Assembly: GCA_023425025.1 (NCBI GenBank)
Contig: JAFADG010000032.1
Span: 1-64,000 of the forward strand
DNA from: Bacillota bacterium
GTDB lineage: Bacteria; Bacillota; Clostridia; Christensenellales; Aristaeellaceae
Direction of reading: 5' to 3'
DNA length: 64,000 nucleotides
The translations under genes and the position numbers were made by a program. How positions within the stretch are numbered: the first letter of the stretch is position 1; each line of letters starts with the position of its first letter. Positions 1 through 8,366 of this stretch are shown one piece after another. The notes under the pieces are model-generated. The model worked only from the letters and a program-made list of their open reading frames with translations. It was not told the origin of the DNA and did no database searches.

Positions 1-83
1 GCTATAGCCCTTACTCTTGCGCTGCGAACGGCAAAAAAACTTGTCATTCGCTTCGCTCTACGGCTGAAAGCTAAAGCCTTTTA

Positions 84-110
84 CCCCCACCAGCTCAACT
101 GGTGGATTCA
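84..110. repeat. Hairpin resembling an IS200/IS605 element end
   Basis: CCACCAG (87-93) and CTGGTGG (99-105) form a perfect 7-bp stem around the loop CTCAA, preceded by CCCC. Hairpins of this type flank IS200/IS605 elements and are recognised by TnpA. No transposase lies in the window, so any element would have to extend off the left edge. The copy of GCTAAAG on each side (70-76 and 114-120) is seen directly. The family assignment is a guess from shape. Confidence 0.3.
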
Positions 111-128
111 TAACGCTAAAGCTCCAAA

Positions 129-160
129 GAAAACCCTCAACCTTACGATTAAGGGTTTTT
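129..160 (-). terminator. Rho-independent terminator of tRNA-Val
   Basis: On the minus strand AAAACCCT pairs with AGGGTTTT around a loop of about 15 nt, directly after the CCA end of the tRNA. The stem ends in Ts, giving a T-rich 3' flank (TTTTCTTT). Confidence 0.65.
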
Positions 161-235
161 GGTGGTGCTTACTGGACTCGAACCAGTGACCCCATCGATG
201 TGAACGATGTGCTCTACCAACTGAGCCAAAGCACC
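160..235 (-). tRNA. tRNA-Val(CAC)
   Basis: The minus strand folds into a complete cloverleaf: acceptor stem GGTGCTT/AAGCACC, T arm with GGTTCGAGTCC, and an anticodon loop TTCACAT whose positions 34-36 are CAC, reading the valine codon GTG. The 3' CCA is encoded at 160-162. A consensus promoter lies upstream at 272-300 and a terminator follows. Confidence 0.93.
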
Positions 236-271
236 GCATTTTTTGCTGCCAGGTTTTTGGCGGCATGGAGT

Positions 272-300
272 ATCATACCATATGGCAAATGGCTTGTCAA
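272..300 (-). promoter_or_regulatory. Promoter of tRNA-Val
   Basis: On the minus strand TTGACA (295-300) is separated by 17 nt from TATGAT (272-277), a near-perfect sigma-A promoter about 35 bp upstream of the mature tRNA 5' end. Confidence 0.8.
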
Positions 301-372
301 TATTGAATTTCTGATTTGTGCATGCGGGCGAGGGGGAGTCCTGCATACGATGCAGACAATTGCACACATTCA

Positions 373-401
373 TTGTCTTTACGCTTTTCCCCTGCTATGG
401 T
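373..401 (+). promoter_or_regulatory. Promoter of the DUF1848 gene
   Basis: TTGTCT (373-378), 17-nt spacer, TATGGT (396-401), placed 37 bp before the chosen start codon. The -10 match is moderate. Confidence 0.5.
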
Positions 402-438
402 ACAGTAAGGACAAATGCACAAGGAGCTTTCAATTGCC

Positions 439-1344
439 ATGATCATCAGTGCCAGCCGCCGCACGGATATCCCGGCCCGGTATGCAGACTGGTTTTTCCA
501 TAGGCTGCAGGAAGGGTTTGTGCTGGCGCGCAACCCCATGCGGTATCATCAGGTGTCCAGAATCAGTTTTGCTCCAAAAGACGTGGATGGCATTGTGTTC
601 TGGACAAAGAATCCCTCCCCCATGCTGGATCGGCTTCCATTGCTTGCCCCATACGCCTATTACTTTCAGTTCACATTGACTTCCTATGGCAGGGGTATGG
701 AACCGGGAGTGCCTGCAAAAAGCACGGAAATCATTCCTGCCTTTCAGCGGTTGGCAGACGTCCTCGGCCCCGACGGGGTCATCTGGCGGTACGACCCCAT
801 ACTGCTCAGCACAAAATATACATTCGACTACCATCAGGAATACTTTTATCAAATCGCCAAGCGCCTTTCCGGGTATACCAGCAAATGCATCATCAGCTTT
901 CTGGATGATTACCGGGGCGCGGGCGCAAGGCTGCAAGCATGCGGATTGACCCCGATGGATGAAGAAATTCAGCGCAAGCTGGCCGGGGCACTGGCAGCTA
1001 CCTGCCGGGGCTTTCATATGGCCATGGAAACCTGCGCGGAAAAGATGGATTACAGTTCCCTGGGCATCGGGCATGCCAAATGCATCGACGGCAGCCTGCT
1101 GGATACAATCAGGGGATATCCCATAAAAGCATCAAAGGACAAGAACCAGCGTCCGAACTGCGGCTGCGATGCCAGCGTGGACATCGGCAGCTACAACACC
1201 TGCCAAAACGGCTGCCTATACTGCTACGCCAACCACGCACCCGGGCTGATCGCAAAAGCGGTGAAGGAGCATGACGCCCATTCACCGCTGTTAACGGGGC
1301 AGCTTGGCCCGGATGATCTGGTAAAAGAAAGGCATATGCAGTAA
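439..1344 (+). CDS. DUF1848 family protein with C-terminal CX3CX2C cluster
   Basis: A 301-residue protein of the DUF1848 family, recognised by the N-terminal MIISASRRTDIPARY signature followed by WTKNP. Near the C terminus it carries CGCD and then CQNGCLYC (residues about 255-262), a CX3CX2C spacing typical of radical-SAM iron-sulfur ligation but at the opposite end of the chain from the usual position. The family has no settled reaction that I know of. ATG 439 is preferred over an in-frame ATG at 415 because AAGGAG (421-426) lies 12 nt upstream of 439 and the family starts with MII. It stands alone, with tRNA-Val behind it and a convergent AraC gene ahead. The family call is firm; a redox or radical role is inference. 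Confidence 0.85.
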   Translation: MIISASRRTDIPARYADWFFHRLQEGFVLARNPMRYHQVSRISFAPKDVDGIVFWTKNPSPMLDRLPLLAPYAYYFQFTLTSYGRGMEPGVPAKSTEIIPAFQRLADVLGPDGVIWRYDPILLSTKYTFDYHQEYFYQIAKRLSGYTSKCIISFLDDYRGAGARLQACGLTPMDEEIQRKLAGALAATCRGFHMAMETCAEKMDYSSLGIGHAKCIDGSLLDTIRGYPIKASKDKNQRPNCGCDASVDIGSYNTCQNGCLYCYANHAPGLIAKAVKEHDAHSPLLTGQLGPDDLVKERHMQ

Positions 1345-1402
1345 TGCGCGGTATCTTGCCCAAAAAGCGCCGCCCCTAAAGCAAAGAGATATTCCAGCAG
1401 CG

Positions 1403-2311
1403 TTATTGGGCTTTGCCGGCAGGGAGCCATAACTCCATGTAAATCGTGTCAGGATTGCTGCTATAGTACATTTCAGGCGAAAACGCATCCATGACCAAGC
1501 CATGCTCTTCAAGCCACATGCCGCTATATTTCAAAGCCTTGCCCAGCGCTACAGTGGTAAGTTCAAAAAAGTTCTCGGCCTCAAATCCACAAACGATATA
1601 TTCCCGCGCGGGCAGCCTCCAAACCTGAAAGCGCTCATCTGTGGTTCCAGCCCCCACTTCGGCACCGGCAAAATAGGTAAAGTTGCCTTCAGGCGCATCA
1701 CCCATATAGGCAACGCCTAATTCACGTCCGTTTGGAATCCGCGGAATCCCGTCTTTTTCCCGATGAAAACGCCCCCAAATCTCGCCCGGGACATCAACGC
1801 CGGTAGATTCGCCAACAGGGAGCTGCCCTGCGATAGGAACATAACCGAGCACACCCATAAAGTCAATGGACTCATGCAGGGTTCTCCGGTTTATCTCAAG
1901 AACCAGTCCGTCACTAATCAGCGGCACACCTTCGTCAATCAGGGTATACCCAAGCAGCAGGTCAGGCTTGTTGAATTGATTGAGGCCAACCGGGTTTTCG
2001 CGGTATTGCTCCGGTGTAATGCCAAACGCCTCCTTAAAGGCGCGCGTAAATGTTTCATGGCCGCCAAAGCCACAGTCCAACGCGATGTCCAGAATGCGAT
2101 TCTTTTTGTTTTTCAACCCATCGCACGATCTGGCTAAGCGTCTTAACTTTATGTATTCCCTTACCGGCTTTTTCACCAGCCGGGAGAACAGCCGCTGATA
2201 ATAGAACAGCGATAGGGAGGCGGCCTCCGCCAATTGGTCAATTTCGATATCTTCTCTTATGTTTGCTTCGATAAGATCCAGCGTTTTTTGGATTGCTTCC
2301 CATGCGTGCAT
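1403..2311 (-). CDS. AraC-family regulator with GyrI-like effector domain
   Basis: A 302-residue regulator. Residues about 5-100 form an AraC-type double helix-turn-helix (LAEAASLSLFYYQRLFSRL, then LDIALDCGFGGHETFTRAF, FGITPEQYR). Residues from about 125 to the end resemble the GyrI-like small-molecule-binding domain found in Rob/BmrR-type regulators. In this architecture the HTH lies at the N terminus. ATG 2311 is chosen because AAGGGGG lies 8 nt upstream; longer in-frame starts to 2371 lack a good site. No divergent partner is apparent, so the target is unknown. A second regulator of the same architecture lies at 44071-44964. Confidence 0.85.
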   Translation of the reverse strand: MHAWEAIQKTLDLIEANIREDIEIDQLAEAASLSLFYYQRLFSRLVKKPVREYIKLRRLARSCDGLKNKKNRILDIALDCGFGGHETFTRAFKEAFGITPEQYRENPVGLNQFNKPDLLLGYTLIDEGVPLISDGLVLEINRRTLHESIDFMGVLGYVPIAGQLPVGESTGVDVPGEIWGRFHREKDGIPRIPNGRELGVAYMGDAPEGNFTYFAGAEVGAGTTDERFQVWRLPAREYIVCGFEAENFFELTTVALGKALKYSGMWLEEHGLVMDAFSPEMYYSSNPDTIYMELWLPAGKAQ

Positions 2312-2421
2312 ATCATGCACCCCCTTCATGGACAGGATAGCACATATTGCTCTCATCCCGCTTGACCGCATCTGCTCTCATTGTCACTTTTTCGTTTTGC
2401 CCGCCAATAAATGAACACTAC

Positions 2422-2467
2422 AACGCGCGAATGATGAATGAACGCATCGATTCGCCATTTGCGCGTT
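2422..2467. terminator. Imperfect hairpin after the galactanase gene
   Basis: AACGCGCGAATG (2422-2433) and CATTTGCGCGTT (2456-2467) pair over 12 bp with one mismatch. It lies downstream of the galactanase stop (2530) and upstream of the AraC start, so it may end gan transcription. No U-tract follows, so this is tentative. Confidence 0.35.
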
Positions 2468-2529
2468 GCAGTGGCAGTAAGTGACCAGGGGATATGGATG
2501 TATAGCTCCCTCTCATTCCCGCCTCGGGG

Positions 2530-4452
2530 TTATTTTCTGGACAGGTTCAGCAGAAAATCATCCAGCTTGCCCCAGGGGCCGCTACCCTCGCAGGTCACAT
2601 ACGCCCCTATGATGATTTCCCCATTTTTAACGGAAATGTTCCGCAATGTGGGGTTCTGCCATTCCTGCCATTTGGTGACCGACATGGGCGCGGTGGCGAC
2701 CACCTGACCATCCACCACGGCGTAAATGTACATATCCTGCTTGGCGACGTTGCCGCCATGGATGAACAGGCTGAAGTCGTACTCCCCTTCCCGAAGGCCG
2801 GTGACCGTCTGCTCCACAGTGAAGCCGATCTTTTCGGCGTTATAGAAATGCAGCAGATATTCCCCCGACTTGATGTCATTGGCGCTGCCGCGGCGCTCCA
2901 GCTCCTGGGCAAAGCCATCCAGGGGCTGGAGGCGCCACATGGACATGTCCTCTTCCTCAAAGCCGGGATTCATCAGGAAATTCTGCGCCGTGATCCGCAG
3001 GGCGTACTGCACCGGCTGCCCCTCCGCCACACCGCCGATCACATATTCACCAAGACCGTTTGAAATAGCGGCATCCAGCTGCGCATGATCCCATTTTACA
3101 GGAACAGCCTTTTGCGTGCCGTCGTTGTACAGCGCGTTGACCGTTTCCGGCAGCGCAACGCCATCATCGATATGGCATAAGATTTGCGGATTTTCATAGC
3201 TGTCCACGCGCAGAGGCGCCGTCGCACCGGTGCGGATGTATTCAAAGATGCGAAGGGTGGGCAGCGCCCTGCCCGTAAAGTCAAACAGCGCCTGATTGTC
3301 CCAGGAGCTTCCGCCGTAATACAAGCCGGCGTCATCGGGATCATAGGATCCGGCGTAGGAGGTAGCCCAGCCGGAGCCAAACTCTTCCCACAACGCGCTT
3401 TGGGCTTCTTTCCCCCGGGCTTTCACCGGCAGCCAGGCCGGCTCCCAATAGAACACGCCCAACGCCTTTTCCCCCACCGCCGCAACTGCCGCGGCCACAT
3501 CCCGCATCGCGTTGGCCTGGCCCTGTACGGTTGTAGCATAACGCAGGATAATGCCATCCGCCGGGCAGGAGTTGGCGTGTTCATCCCCATTTTCTGTGGT
3601 ATACAAGTAGGATGTTTCCCCCACCATGACCTTTTTGCCGTAGGTGGAGGCAATTTCCGAAAGCACTTTGGTCAAATTCTGCGTGGTGCCGTGCCAGTAG
3701 GAATAGTACGACGTGGCGTACACGTCGTAATCCACCTTACGCGCCTTTAGGATTTGTGCCTGGCGCGCGTTGGGCTGGGAAAAATGTACCGCCACCAGTA
3801 TATTGGGGTCAACCGCACGCACCGCGGCGCTGCCGGCATTTAAAAGCGTCGCGATCCTGATCCAGTTGTTTTCACCGCTGAGCATGGTATCGGTTTCGTT
3901 GCCCACCTGCACCATGCCGATATCGACGCCCGCTTCCTTCATGCGGGTCAGGGCATCGAAGGTAAATTCGTACAGCGCCTTGGCCTTTTGATCGATGTCC
4001 ATTTGGGCCCAGGCCTTGGGCGCCTGCTGCTTTTTAGGGTCGGCCCAGAAATCGGAATAGTGGAAGTCCACCAGCAGCTTCATGCCATTGTCCATGGCCC
4101 GCCGGCCCAGCTCAATGGCCGTATCCACCGTGCAGTTTCCGCCGCCGTAGCCCCGGCCCTGGTCGTCAAACGGGTCGTTCCATATCCGCACCCTGGTGTA
4201 GTTGAAGCCGCTTTTCCCAAGCAGAGCTGTCAATTCCGATGGACTGCCCGCCTCGTCCCGATAGGTTACGCCGCTCTTTTCCAAAGAAAGAAGGCTGGAG
4301 ATATCGGCTCCGAAGATAAAATCATTCGACATCCCTTCCACCTTCTCCACAAAGATTTCCGCGGCCTGCGGGCCGCCAGCCGAAGCATTCGCCAGGTTCG
4401 GCAGCACAAGACAAAAAGCCAGCATCAACACCACAAACCGCTTCATCTTCAT
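2530..4452 (-). CDS. ganB: Arabinogalactan endo-beta-1,4-galactanase, GH53
   Basis: A secreted 640-residue GH53 enzyme that cuts beta-1,4-galactan into galacto-oligosaccharides. Residues 1-25 form a signal peptide. The catalytic domain spans about 45-400, with the acid/base Glu186 in QVGNETD and the nucleophile Glu279 in VMVGETSY, plus the family motif FNYTRVRIWNDP. About 240 further residues form a probable Ig-like plus carbohydrate-binding module (about 415-485 and 490-640). GH53 enzymes are often only about 350-400 residues, so this is an extended form. The gene would be the last of a gan operon, but an IS110 element separates it from its neighbour, so expression may now depend on read-through or an IS-borne promoter. 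Confidence 0.93.
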   Translation of the reverse strand: MKMKRFVVLMLAFCLVLPNLANASAGGPQAAEIFVEKVEGMSNDFIFGADISSLLSLEKSGVTYRDEAGSPSELTALLGKSGFNYTRVRIWNDPFDDQGRGYGGGNCTVDTAIELGRRAMDNGMKLLVDFHYSDFWADPKKQQAPKAWAQMDIDQKAKALYEFTFDALTRMKEAGVDIGMVQVGNETDTMLSGENNWIRIATLLNAGSAAVRAVDPNILVAVHFSQPNARQAQILKARKVDYDVYATSYYSYWHGTTQNLTKVLSEIASTYGKKVMVGETSYLYTTENGDEHANSCPADGIILRYATTVQGQANAMRDVAAAVAAVGEKALGVFYWEPAWLPVKARGKEAQSALWEEFGSGWATSYAGSYDPDDAGLYYGGSSWDNQALFDFTGRALPTLRIFEYIRTGATAPLRVDSYENPQILCHIDDGVALPETVNALYNDGTQKAVPVKWDHAQLDAAISNGLGEYVIGGVAEGQPVQYALRITAQNFLMNPGFEEEDMSMWRLQPLDGFAQELERRGSANDIKSGEYLLHFYNAEKIGFTVEQTVTGLREGEYDFSLFIHGGNVAKQDMYIYAVVDGQVVATAPMSVTKWQEWQNPTLRNISVKNGEIIIGAYVTCEGSGPWGKLDDFLLNLSRK

Positions 4453-4559
4453 TTTTATAATCCGCCTTTCTGCGAAAGGTACCGACGGGATAATGAAACG
4501 CGGTGCTTTCGCCGTTGGTATTTTCCGGTATACTGTTTACGGGAAGGACTGTAAACTAC

Positions 4560-4748
4560 ACAACCCGAGGAGGAGAGTGGCGGGGCTGTATAGCGGCAAC
4601 CCCGCATTTTTATATGGTGTTGGTCGTCCGTAAAGGGATCAACGAATGGCGCAAAATGTAGCCCGTAAACTTATCTCTTCCGAATCGACTCGGTTTTGCC
4701 GGACGGCCAGTCAATGCAACCCTTCCCAATACTTCTTGGGAGGTTTGC
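4560..4748 (+). ncRNA. Candidate IS110 bridge RNA in the 5' non-coding region
   Basis: IS110-group elements are known to express a structured bridge RNA from the left non-coding end. Here GCGGGG/CCCCGC forms a stem-loop at 4580-4605. A long-range pairing of 4622-4630 with 4700-4708 (8 Watson-Crick pairs and one G-T pair) encloses a large internal loop. A third hairpin (4722-4743) follows. One stem-loop followed by a closed loop region fits the published bridge RNA layout, but the guide segments could not be assigned by eye. Confidence 0.45.
4722..4743 (+). promoter_or_regulatory. Hairpin covering the transposase ribosome-binding site
   Basis: TCCCAA (4724-4729) pairs with TTGGGA (4736-4741), extended by a G-T and a C-G pair. 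The right arm contains GGGAGG, the only Shine-Dalgarno site before ATG 4750, so the fold would limit transposase translation. Confidence 0.5.
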
Positions 4749-4749
4749 C

Positions 4750-6009
4750 ATGTTCAAAATCTTTCGAAAAAATTGCTGCGGCCTGGACGTGCACAAAACC
4801 TGGATTTACGCCTGCATCGGCATCACGGACGCCGCCGGGCGAACGGACTACAAGGAGGCTCGCTTTTCCTCCTTCTCCAGAGGCCTTCGGGAGTTGGCCG
4901 CTTGGCTCGGCCGGCATTCCTGCGTTGAGGTCTGCATGGAATCGGCAGGAAAGTATTGGATCCCAGTGTTCAACATCCTCGAACAAACCTGTCTGGTTAC
5001 CCTCGCGCATCCCAAGTACACCAAACCCCAGAAGGGCAACAAGACCGACCGCAAGGACGCAAAGTGGATTTGCGACCTGTTCATGTGCGACATGATCAAA
5101 TCCAGCTTTATTCCTCCCCCTGATATCCGTCAGCTCCGTGACCTTTTGCGCTACCGCGGAAAACTTACCAACTGCCTGACCGGAGAAAAAAACCGCGCAC
5201 AGAACTGCCTGACCGTTTCCAACCTGAAGCTGGATGATGTGTTCTCGGATGTATTCGGCAAATCGGCAAGGTCAATCACCGAATACATCCTTGCACATCC
5301 CGGTGAATCCTTCGATGTTGCGCCTTTCATCGACAAAAGGTGCAAGCATCCTTTGCAGGAGATTCAGGACGCCGTTGACGGCGCTGTCTCGCGTGAACAA
5401 GCCGTCAAGCTCCGGGAATGCCTGAACCACATCGACGAGTTGGAGACCCACCGTGCGAGAATTGAAAGTGAGATTCTTTCCCTGACGCAGCGCTATTCCA
5501 TGGTGCTGGATTTGCTTCACACCGTTCCGGGCTTCTCCGCCAATCCGATCACCGCAATCTCAACCATTGCGGAAATTGGCGCGGATATGTCCGTGTTCCC
5601 AACGGCGAAGCATCTGTGCTCCTGGGCTGGCTGCTGCCCCCGCAATGACCAAAGCGGTGGCAAGGTGAAATCCACCCGCATTTCCCACGCCGGCTCCTAT
5701 ATCAAGCCCTTGCTCGTTCAGGTCGCCAACGCTGTCATCCGCTCCAAGGATCACCCTGAGTTTGCGGAACGTTACCGCAGAATCAAAGCCCGTCGCGGGC
5801 ACAAGAAAGCCATCATCGCTGTTTGCCGTATGCTCCTGACCGCTATCTGGAACATACTCTCCAACCTGGCGCCTTACTCGCCTGATGGTTTCCTTTTACC
5901 CCGTTCTGTAGATAAAGCAAAGGTCCTTACAAAGTCCCAGGCCCTTGATCTTTTGCGCTTGAGGGGCTATATCCTTTCGGATGACCCTCCGGTCCCTACG
6001 ACCGCTTGA
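4750..6009 (+). CDS. IS110-family transposase (DEDD recombinase)
   Basis: A 419-residue transposase. The N-terminal RuvC-like DEDD domain shows Asp13 (GLDVHK), Glu64 (MESAGKYW), Asp100 and Asp103 (TDRKDAKW). A central coiled segment (about 210-250) is followed by the C-terminal Tnp_20 domain with the HTVPGF motif and the conserved Ser302 in NDQSGG. Length and motif order match complete IS110 transposases, so the enzyme looks intact. ATG 4750 is chosen over ATG 4696 because GGGAGG lies directly upstream and the family begins just before the GLDVHK motif. It is transcribed opposite to the surrounding gan genes. Confidence 0.93.
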   Translation: MFKIFRKNCCGLDVHKTWIYACIGITDAAGRTDYKEARFSSFSRGLRELAAWLGRHSCVEVCMESAGKYWIPVFNILEQTCLVTLAHPKYTKPQKGNKTDRKDAKWICDLFMCDMIKSSFIPPPDIRQLRDLLRYRGKLTNCLTGEKNRAQNCLTVSNLKLDDVFSDVFGKSARSITEYILAHPGESFDVAPFIDKRCKHPLQEIQDAVDGAVSREQAVKLRECLNHIDELETHRARIESEILSLTQRYSMVLDLLHTVPGFSANPITAISTIAEIGADMSVFPTAKHLCSWAGCCPRNDQSGGKVKSTRISHAGSYIKPLLVQVANAVIRSKDHPEFAERYRRIKARRGHKKAIIAVCRMLLTAIWNILSNLAPYSPDGFLLPRSVDKAKVLTKSQALDLLRLRGYILSDDPPVPTTA

Positions 6010-6089
6010 TATCCTTCGCCTCTTTTTGACTGTCCGTGAACAGTCTGTTTGCTGTACCTTCTTCTACGGAATTTGTGCCCTTGGATGTT

Positions 6090-8348
6090 TCAAACTTCTC
6101 CTCTCCATGTAACCGTCTTCACCAAAACAGGCTTGACCTTCACGGATACCAAACGGGCATGCTGCCCGGCCACCGTTTCCGTAATGGCAGCCATGGCATC
6201 CCGCAGAACCTTCACGCCGGTTTTTTGCGGCACGATGTGCAGCACCAGCTGCTTGCCAAGGCATTTTTCCGCGAGCTCACGAAGGCCGATCTCCCACACC
6301 TCGCCGTTGTGGAAATGGTCGGAAAGCAGTTCTCCGCTACGGAACAGCTGCGCCGTATCACCCTCGTACACAATACACAGCCGGGCATCGTGCAGCCCTT
6401 GCAGGCTGCCCTTGGGGATGGTGAGTATATGCCTGGTATCAGAAAGTCTGTGAGCCTTAACCGCTATAGCAGGCTGCTGGAACGAAATCTCCTGAACAGA
6501 ATAGGTTCCATCCTCGGAAAGCGTTTCCGCGCCTTTTAGCGGCGGCCAGGCCTGGAGCGTCGCTTTTTCCTGATCGGATTCCAAGTTGATGCTATCCCCA
6601 TGAACGGTCACGGCGGCATCCGACCAGAGCACATGGGTCCTTTCGCCAAGCACCGCCTGGGAAAGCCCCAGGGCTGCCTTGCGGCTAAAGCAAAAGACCT
6701 CCAGCCGGCCAGCGGGCAAATCCGCCGATGCAGCTTCCATTCCCCCATCGCCAAAGGCAAGCTTGACGCCGGTTTCAAAGACCAGCTCCGCCCGCATCCC
6801 CTCAGGCCGAAGGCAAAACCACTGTTCGCCGCCTTCCACCTTGAGAACATATACCGGCTGCACCGTGGCGTAAGACAGCGTATCCTGGAGTACAGGAAGG
6901 CCAAAAGGCAGCACGCAGCTTTCCCCCGCTGCCAGATTCAGGCTTCCCGCCTGCGGCAAGCGAAGGGGGCCGTGGTCCGTATCCAATTCAAACACGATGT
7001 CCTTTTTGTCGGACATGGGTGCGTGGTCCTGGAAATTGTTGAGAAACAAAAAACCAAGAGAATCATTCCTGCGGGCGGAGTAACGAAGTGTGGCCGTATC
7101 CCCCGCCGCAATTGCATCCGCGCCCTCCGGCAGCGCCGTTTCCAGACCGCACAATAAGGAACCAAAGGTATTCAGCGTGCCGTGCAAGAGCCTTAAACGG
7201 CCATACGATTCACGAAGCTGGCCAAATTCCCCCACCGGGGCTTGATAGTCATAGGAAAGCTTGGGGCACCAAAGCTCATGCAGGAATTTCGTCCTTTTCC
7301 CCGCAGGGTTGGTGCCGCCGCAGAACATGTAGTAGCCCACAAAGTTGCAGCCGGAGCCCACCTTTACGTTTGCCAGCGCGTCTACGCTGCGGGGATCAAC
7401 GGTAAAGCGGTAGGTATAGCTTGTTTGCATGCCGCCGCCCATTTCGCAGCAGGCGAAAGGCATATCCGCCGGCGGATAAATGGGATCAAAGCTATGGTAC
7501 CGGCGGCAGCTTTCGCTCCGGCTGTCCCGGTACAGATATTCCTCCGTGGGCGGATGGTCCGGGGTTTCGGGCGTGATCAGCCAGGGCGCGTAAGGGTAGC
7601 CGCCCCACAGGGGCACGCACTCATCGTGGGGAGCCTTCGCGCCGCCCCAGGCGGTACAGGTATAGAAGGGCACGTTGAGCCCCACTTCCCTGCAAATCTC
7701 CTTGAGCTTCAAAAGATAGATATCGCCTTCGCCGCTGCTGTTGACGTATTCGTTGGTGGTTCCCCTGGTGTCCTCCCACAGCGCCGCGGAATGCATGTAT
7801 TCGTTGTCCAACTGGGCCGCGATCACCGGCCCGCCTTCGCTAAACAAAAGGCCCTTCACCTGCCGGGAGATTTTCCCGTACAGAATCCTAACCAGCCTCA
7901 AAAAGCCCTTATCGGTGGACCTTGGCTCAAAGGGCATGCCGTACACCCAGTCGGGCACGCCGCCGTTACGAACCTCGCCGTGGTTGAAGGGCCCAAGGCG
8001 AAGGATAACCTTCAACCCCAATTGCCCGCACAGCGCAACAAAGCGCCGAAGGTTAAGCCGACCGGAAAAGTTGAACCGCCCCCCTACTTCCTCGTGATGG
8101 ATCCAGAAAATATAGGCGGAAACCACCGTCACGCCGCAGGCCTTCATCTTTAGCAGCGCGTCCTCCCAGCGGCTGGGGTCCAGGCGGCTGTAGTGAATTT
8201 CCCCGGCGATGCCGAAAAATGGCTTCTCATCCATGGTCAGATAAGCGTTGGTCCACTTGAGGGTATGCCCGTCCGGGCTTGCGCCTTCAAATTTTTCGCC
8301 CAGAGGAAAGTAGCGCCCGGTTCGCGCCGGGCGGAGGGTATATGCCAT
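6090..8348 (-). CDS. Beta-galactosidase, GH35
   Basis: A 752-residue GH35 enzyme expected to release galactose from imported galacto-oligosaccharides. It has no signal peptide, so it acts in the cytoplasm. Motifs: GIAGEIHYSR near residue 50, the acid/base Glu183 in QLDNEY, and the nucleophile Glu302 in ACCEMGGGM. Beta-rich accessory domains fill the C-terminal half. It occupies the position of ganA, which in Bacillus subtilis encodes a GH42 enzyme, so the function is conserved by a different family. ATG 8348 lies 15 bp after the permease stop, following a GGGAGG site. The IS110 element begins about 40 bp after its stop codon. Confidence 0.92.
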   Translation of the reverse strand: MAYTLRPARTGRYFPLGEKFEGASPDGHTLKWTNAYLTMDEKPFFGIAGEIHYSRLDPSRWEDALLKMKACGVTVVSAYIFWIHHEEVGGRFNFSGRLNLRRFVALCGQLGLKVILRLGPFNHGEVRNGGVPDWVYGMPFEPRSTDKGFLRLVRILYGKISRQVKGLLFSEGGPVIAAQLDNEYMHSAALWEDTRGTTNEYVNSSGEGDIYLLKLKEICREVGLNVPFYTCTAWGGAKAPHDECVPLWGGYPYAPWLITPETPDHPPTEEYLYRDSRSESCRRYHSFDPIYPPADMPFACCEMGGGMQTSYTYRFTVDPRSVDALANVKVGSGCNFVGYYMFCGGTNPAGKRTKFLHELWCPKLSYDYQAPVGEFGQLRESYGRLRLLHGTLNTFGSLLCGLETALPEGADAIAAGDTATLRYSARRNDSLGFLFLNNFQDHAPMSDKKDIVFELDTDHGPLRLPQAGSLNLAAGESCVLPFGLPVLQDTLSYATVQPVYVLKVEGGEQWFCLRPEGMRAELVFETGVKLAFGDGGMEAASADLPAGRLEVFCFSRKAALGLSQAVLGERTHVLWSDAAVTVHGDSINLESDQEKATLQAWPPLKGAETLSEDGTYSVQEISFQQPAIAVKAHRLSDTRHILTIPKGSLQGLHDARLCIVYEGDTAQLFRSGELLSDHFHNGEVWEIGLRELAEKCLGKQLVLHIVPQKTGVKVLRDAMAAITETVAGQHARLVSVKVKPVLVKTVTWRGEV

Positions 8349-8366
8349 AGGGAAAAACCTCCCGCA

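Larger units (their letters stand above)
4533..6050 (+). mobile_element. IS110-family insertion sequence inside the gan operon
   Basis: The element holds one transposase gene with a long (about 215-bp) non-coding left side and a short right side, as in the IS110 group. There are no terminal inverted repeats, which is normal for the family. CTGTTT occurs at 4533-4538 and 6045-6050 and could be the repeated core and flank, giving a unit of about 1.5 kb. These limits are inferred; the true ends need an empty-site comparison. The flanking genes (GH35 galactosidase and GH53 galactanase) run in the opposite direction and both reading frames are intact. Confidence 0.75.

Noticed and set aside
1..189. 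Open plus-strand frame at the left edge
   Set aside because: It reads through the tRNA-Val terminator and tRNA itself; no start or domain is visible.
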